NCBI RefSeq assembly: GCF_009498215.1
Contig: NZ_CP043499.1
Location: forward strand, 806,001-870,000
DNA from: Rhizobium grahamii
GTDB taxonomy: Bacteria; Pseudomonadota; Alphaproteobacteria; Rhizobiales; Rhizobiaceae
Direction: 5' to 3'
Length of the DNA stretch: 64,000 nucleotides
Shown here: one piece after another, positions 61,387 through 64,000 of the stretch
How the letters are laid out: every line of letters begins with the position of its first letter
How positions within the stretch are numbered: position 1 is the first letter of the stretch
Translations under genes and position numbers: made by a program
Notes under the pieces: generated by a model
The model's database searches: none
What the model was told of the DNA's origin: nothing
The model's input: only the letters and a program-made list of their open reading frames with translations

Positions 61387-63369
61387 TCACCGGCGAAGCG
61401 ATCCGTTGCGTTTCGGAAGAGGCTTCTCAACGAGGCGCAGGAGCAAGTTCCGTTTTCTCTTGTGCGGGACTAAATCAACGTCGCTGACAAGCCTCGCACC
61501 GCCATCACGCCGCTCCAGGGTGACTTTACGGCTGTGGAAGGCTTCCAGTTCGGCTCTGTGCGCCACGCTGATGATGGTGACTTTCGGCAATTCGCGGATC
61601 ACCATCTCCATCATCCTGTCCTGGCTTTTCTCGTCGAGCGCCGACGTTGCCTCATCCAGCACGATGATATCGGGATTGTGGAGCAGGAGACGCGCGAATG
61701 CGAGCCGCTGCTTCTCGCCACCAGACAACGTCTGGTCCCAGGGCGCATCCTCCTCGATCTTGTCGGTCAGGTAATCGAGCCCAACCTTGTCGAGCGCATC
61801 CTTGATCTTTTCCAGCGTCCAGCGATCGGCGGCTCCGGGATAGGCGACAGCACGCCGAAGTGTTCCCGAGGGGATATAGGGCCGTTGCGGCAGCATGAAC
61901 AATTGCCGATCAGCATGGAAACAGACGCTGCCGCCACCCCAGGGCCAGAGGCCCGCGATGGCGCGCACCAGCGTGCTCTTGCCGGTGCCGGATTCACCGG
62001 CCACCAGCACCCGCTCGCCGGGCTCGATCTCAACCCGGGTTTCCTTGACCACGGCGGTGCCGTCATCGAGCGACACCGAAAGATCGTTGAGACTGAGTAC
62101 CACGTTACTTTTGGTTTCGCCGCGTTTGATACGCCCCAGGGCATCGCTCTGTTCGGAGCGTTCGAGACCATCAAGCGACATCATGAGCGAGGCGATACGC
62201 CTTGCGCAGGCATTCCAATCGGCAAGGCGTGGATAGTTGTCGACCAGCCACCCGAACGCACCCTGAACGATGGCGAAAGCGGAAGCTGCCTGCATGACCT
62301 GCCCAAGCGTCATGCTGCCTTCGAGGAATTTCGGCGCGCAGAGGAGAACAGGGACTACCGGTGCAAACAGGCTCGACCCCTGGGAGACGAGCGTTGTGCG
62401 CATATGCTGGCGTGCGAGTAGCGCCCATTGCTTGATGACGTTGCCGAATGTCTTTTCGAGATCGTTTCTCTCCTCCTCCTCACCGCCGAGAAGCGCGATA
62501 CTTTCGCCGTTCTCACGGACATGCGTAAGGGTATAGCGAAATTCGGCCTCGGTCTGATTTTTGACCTCGGACACCTGGACGAAATGACGGCCTATCACCG
62601 CCATCGAGCTGGAGGTGATGCCGGCGTAGATGACCGCAGTGATAACAAGGAAACCGGGAATGGTAACCGTGGAACCCGCGATTGCCAGGTGCAGGGCGCC
62701 GCCGATGGTCCAGAGCACGATGATGAAGGTCGAAGCCGACAGAAACGCAACGATGACACCGGCGACGAAATCGACAGGCGCCTCGGTCGCTATCCGCAGA
62801 TCCTCGGCGATGCGTGCCTCCGGGTTCTTGTGGTCGCCGCCAATGAGGTTCAGCTGGTAATATCGGCCGTTCGCCAGCCAGCGGGCGATAACGGCTTTCG
62901 TAAGCCAGGAACGCCAGCGACGCTGGATGGCCATGCGTAGGGCGACCTGTGTCGTGACCAACGCGATGCTACCGAACACGAGCGGCAGGAAGACAGCACT
63001 CAGATAATACACCGTATCGGCGTTGCGCTGCTCGAGAGCGTCGAAGATCGCTCGATTCCAGACGTTGATCCCATACTGGAAGCCGACATTGACGCAGATC
63101 AGAGCCAAGAGGGCGATCGTGCATGGCCAGGCCAGCTTGTCGCCGTTCCTGGTCCAATATCCGCGTGCACTGATCCAGAAGCGCGTCAGAAGGTACTTCT
63201 TCCGCGCCTGCTCGGCCTCTTCGGCCGTCCATTGGGGGTCAGGCTCGATTCCCTCCGGGGGCGGCTCTGTTTCGGCAGTCGATAGCTTTTCTCGGCGCAA
63301 CGTCTCGTCATCGCCCGCTTTGGCACCCTTGACCGATTTCGGACCCAATTCAGTGTCGATCATAACCAC
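61387..63369 (-). CDS. ABC transporter, SbmA/BacA-like membrane domain fused to ATPase (YddA/Rv1819c type)
   Basis: A 660-residue half-transporter. The N-terminal 50 residues are hydrophilic; then six transmembrane helices of the SbmA_BacA fold (WNRAIFDALEQRNADTVYYL, RRWRSWLTKAVIARWL and YYQLN with NPEARIAEDLR are characteristic), then an ATPase with AGESGTGKST, LSGGEKQRLAFAR and IIVLDEATSALDE. Relatives import peptides or vitamin B12 or export envelope material; the direction is unknown. A second in-frame ATG lies two codons downstream of 63369. A GGACTTTGGTCC palindrome lies 57 bases upstream. Confidence 0.9.
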   Translation of the reverse strand: MVMIDTELGPKSVKGAKAGDDETLRREKLSTAETEPPPEGIEPDPQWTAEEAEQARKKYLLTRFWISARGYWTRNGDKLAWPCTIALLALICVNVGFQYGINVWNRAIFDALEQRNADTVYYLSAVFLPLVFGSIALVTTQVALRMAIQRRWRSWLTKAVIARWLANGRYYQLNLIGGDHKNPEARIAEDLRIATEAPVDFVAGVIVAFLSASTFIIVLWTIGGALHLAIAGSTVTIPGFLVITAVIYAGITSSSMAVIGRHFVQVSEVKNQTEAEFRYTLTHVRENGESIALLGGEEEERNDLEKTFGNVIKQWALLARQHMRTTLVSQGSSLFAPVVPVLLCAPKFLEGSMTLGQVMQAASAFAIVQGAFGWLVDNYPRLADWNACARRIASLMMSLDGLERSEQSDALGRIKRGETKSNVVLSLNDLSVSLDDGTAVVKETRVEIEPGERVLVAGESGTGKSTLVRAIAGLWPWGGGSVCFHADRQLFMLPQRPYIPSGTLRRAVAYPGAADRWTLEKIKDALDKVGLDYLTDKIEEDAPWDQTLSGGEKQRLAFARLLLHNPDIIVLDEATSALDEKSQDRMMEMVIRELPKVTIISVAHRAELEAFHSRKVTLERRDGGARLVSDVDLVPHKRKRNLLLRLVEKPLPKRNGSLRR

Positions 63370-63425
63370 GACAACGGCTCAAAAATGGAAAGGTTTCACG
63401 CCTCACCCGCTGGAAACGGCATCTG

Positions 63426-63437
63426 GGACTTTGGTCC
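63426..63437. promoter_or_regulatory. Palindrome GGACTTTGGTCC
   Basis: Upstream of the SbmA-like ABC gene, same family as the palindromes at 22015, 23968, 23990 and 43936. A weak EcfG-like pair (GAAAC, 16 bases, CGTT; 63373-63397, minus strand) lies nearer the gene. Confidence 0.45.
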
Positions 63438-63473
63438 GATAAGCTGCGGCTAGCTCTCGCCGTCGGCCATGTG

Positions 63474-63740
63474 ACGACCCCGCGCAGCGCCGCAAGCTCT
63501 TCGATCTGATCGCCGCCAGCGACGTCGCGCTGTTCGCCAGTGGCCACCTGCATTGGGCATGGGCCGGGCGGCATCTTGAAACCTCGCTCGTCTGAGGTCC
63601 TTCCGCTGCCTTCATCCTCGGCGGCATGGAACGCGACATGCCCGGCGAGAGGCTCATCAGTGCTGTCGTTCACGAGTTCGATCAGGGCGTGACCAGCCAG
63701 ATCGTCGCCGTTCCCGGCATGGTGGCACATGGGATGCAAT
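63474..63740 (+). pseudogene. Metallophosphoesterase remnant
   Basis: Two frames hold neighbouring pieces of one calcineurin-like phosphoesterase C-terminal region: first LFDLIAASDVALFASGHLHW up to a stop at 63593-63595, then, in another frame, GGMERDMPGERLISAVVHEF with IVAVPGMVAHGM. The N-terminal metal-binding half is absent and the frames are broken, so this is debris. Confidence 0.5.
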
Positions 63741-63840
63741 CGGTCGCGTTGGCTCTTGCCGGCGCGACTTCATCCTGCCGCTGGCCTTCGGCATCATCAT
63801 CCTGACTGATGCAGCATCTCGAAAAAGCGGAGGAGGCTTT

Positions 63841-64000
63841 CTACCATTTCAGATATCGCGAACCGATGATCGCACCCGCGGCAGCAACGATGGCAGTTGC
63901 GATCATATACCAGGTCGCCAGGAAGAGTGGACTGTCATCAGGGCAATGCCAGGCGTAAAGCGCGGTGGCAAGACCGGCAGAGGCAAGGCCGGCGACGGCG
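63841..64000 (-). CDS. NrsF-type (DUF1109) anti-sigma factor, C-terminal part
   Basis: A frame running off the right edge ends with two hydrophobic segments containing LYAWHCPDDSPLFLATWY and GAIIGSRYLKW, a close match to the conserved end of NrsF/DUF1109 membrane anti-sigma factors. These hold an ECF sigma factor at the membrane; the sigma gene is expected just beyond the window. It sits next to metallophosphoesterase debris. Confidence 0.75.
   Translation of the reverse strand, partial: AVAGLASAGLATALYAWHCPDDSPLFLATWYMIATAIVAAAGAIIGSRYLKW

Noticed and set aside
61306..61473. 55-codon ORF after the HAD gene next to a TTTACCGT motif
   Set aside because: No ribosome site, no recognisable protein features and overlap with the end of the convergent ABC gene.

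Overview
The window looks like part of a rhizobial (Rhizobiaceae, Alphaproteobacteria) replicon. The support is indirect: high GC, three promoters matching the alphaproteobacterial EcfG consensus, a RIME-like two-hairpin repeat, BA14K/DUF1236/DUF1328 proteins, an NrsF-type anti-sigma tail and many ABC sugar-uptake operons. No rRNA, tRNA, CRISPR array or intact transposase was seen. The mix of catabolic operons, transporters and regulators suits a chromid, a megaplasmid or an accessory chromosomal region.

Layout. 0-6.5 kb: a DUF1398 tail, a LysR/metallo-hydrolase/MFS set, a deletion scar joining the ends of a tetR-type and a flavin monooxygenase gene, a PNPOx-like/methyltransferase pair and a divergent LysR. 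6.5-9.8 kb: cobalamin riboswitch, a 21-codon leader ORF and btuFCD-like uptake genes. 10-19.8 kb: a secreted protein, then a galactose/galactonate-type operon (SBP, ATPase, permease, aldose epimerase, GMC oxidoreductase, dgoD, SDR) divergent from a GntR regulator with two operator-like palindromes between them. 19.9-24.3 kb: an acetyltransferase and a small stress island (DUF1328, DUF3175, HD, BA14K, DUF1236, two small membrane proteins) with EcfG promoters. 24.5-31.9 kb: a pectin/uronate-type operon (ALDH, ABC importer, kduI, kduD, kdgF) divergent from a second GntR regulator. 32.2-38.5 kb: a MoxR/DUF58/DUF4381/BatA/BatB-TPR/BatD operon. 38.6-43.8 kb: Tat-exported arylsulfatase, a DUF5666-like protein, a NarL-type two-component pair and a Gly/Asn-rich Tat protein. 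44-53.4 kb: HPP-CBS protein, LysR, isochorismatase/GlxA-type regulator pair, an EnvZ/OmpR-type pair and small secreted or membrane proteins. 53.4-58.2 kb: a 1575-residue protein built almost wholly of 8-residue repeats. 59.2-61.2 kb: a frameshifted formylglycine-generating enzyme and a HAD phosphatase. 61.4-64 kb: an SbmA/YddA-type ABC exporter, metallophosphoesterase debris and the tail of an NrsF gene.

How the parts may work together. A motif (TTTACCGTWRCGTA) occurs about 55-100 bases upstream of the MoxR/Bat operon, the arylsulfatase and the formylglycine-generating enzyme, suggesting one regulon covering a sulfatase, its activating enzyme and a chaperone-like membrane complex. The activating enzyme carries an apparent one-base deletion. 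A second palindrome (GGACYNNRGTCC) recurs in intergenic regions; in one divergent region two copies sit exactly 6 bases outside the -35 boxes of two EcfG promoters. The most unusual single object is the octapeptide protein, whose 8-residue register is unbroken for about 190 repeats and which contains nine superrepeats of exactly 136 residues.
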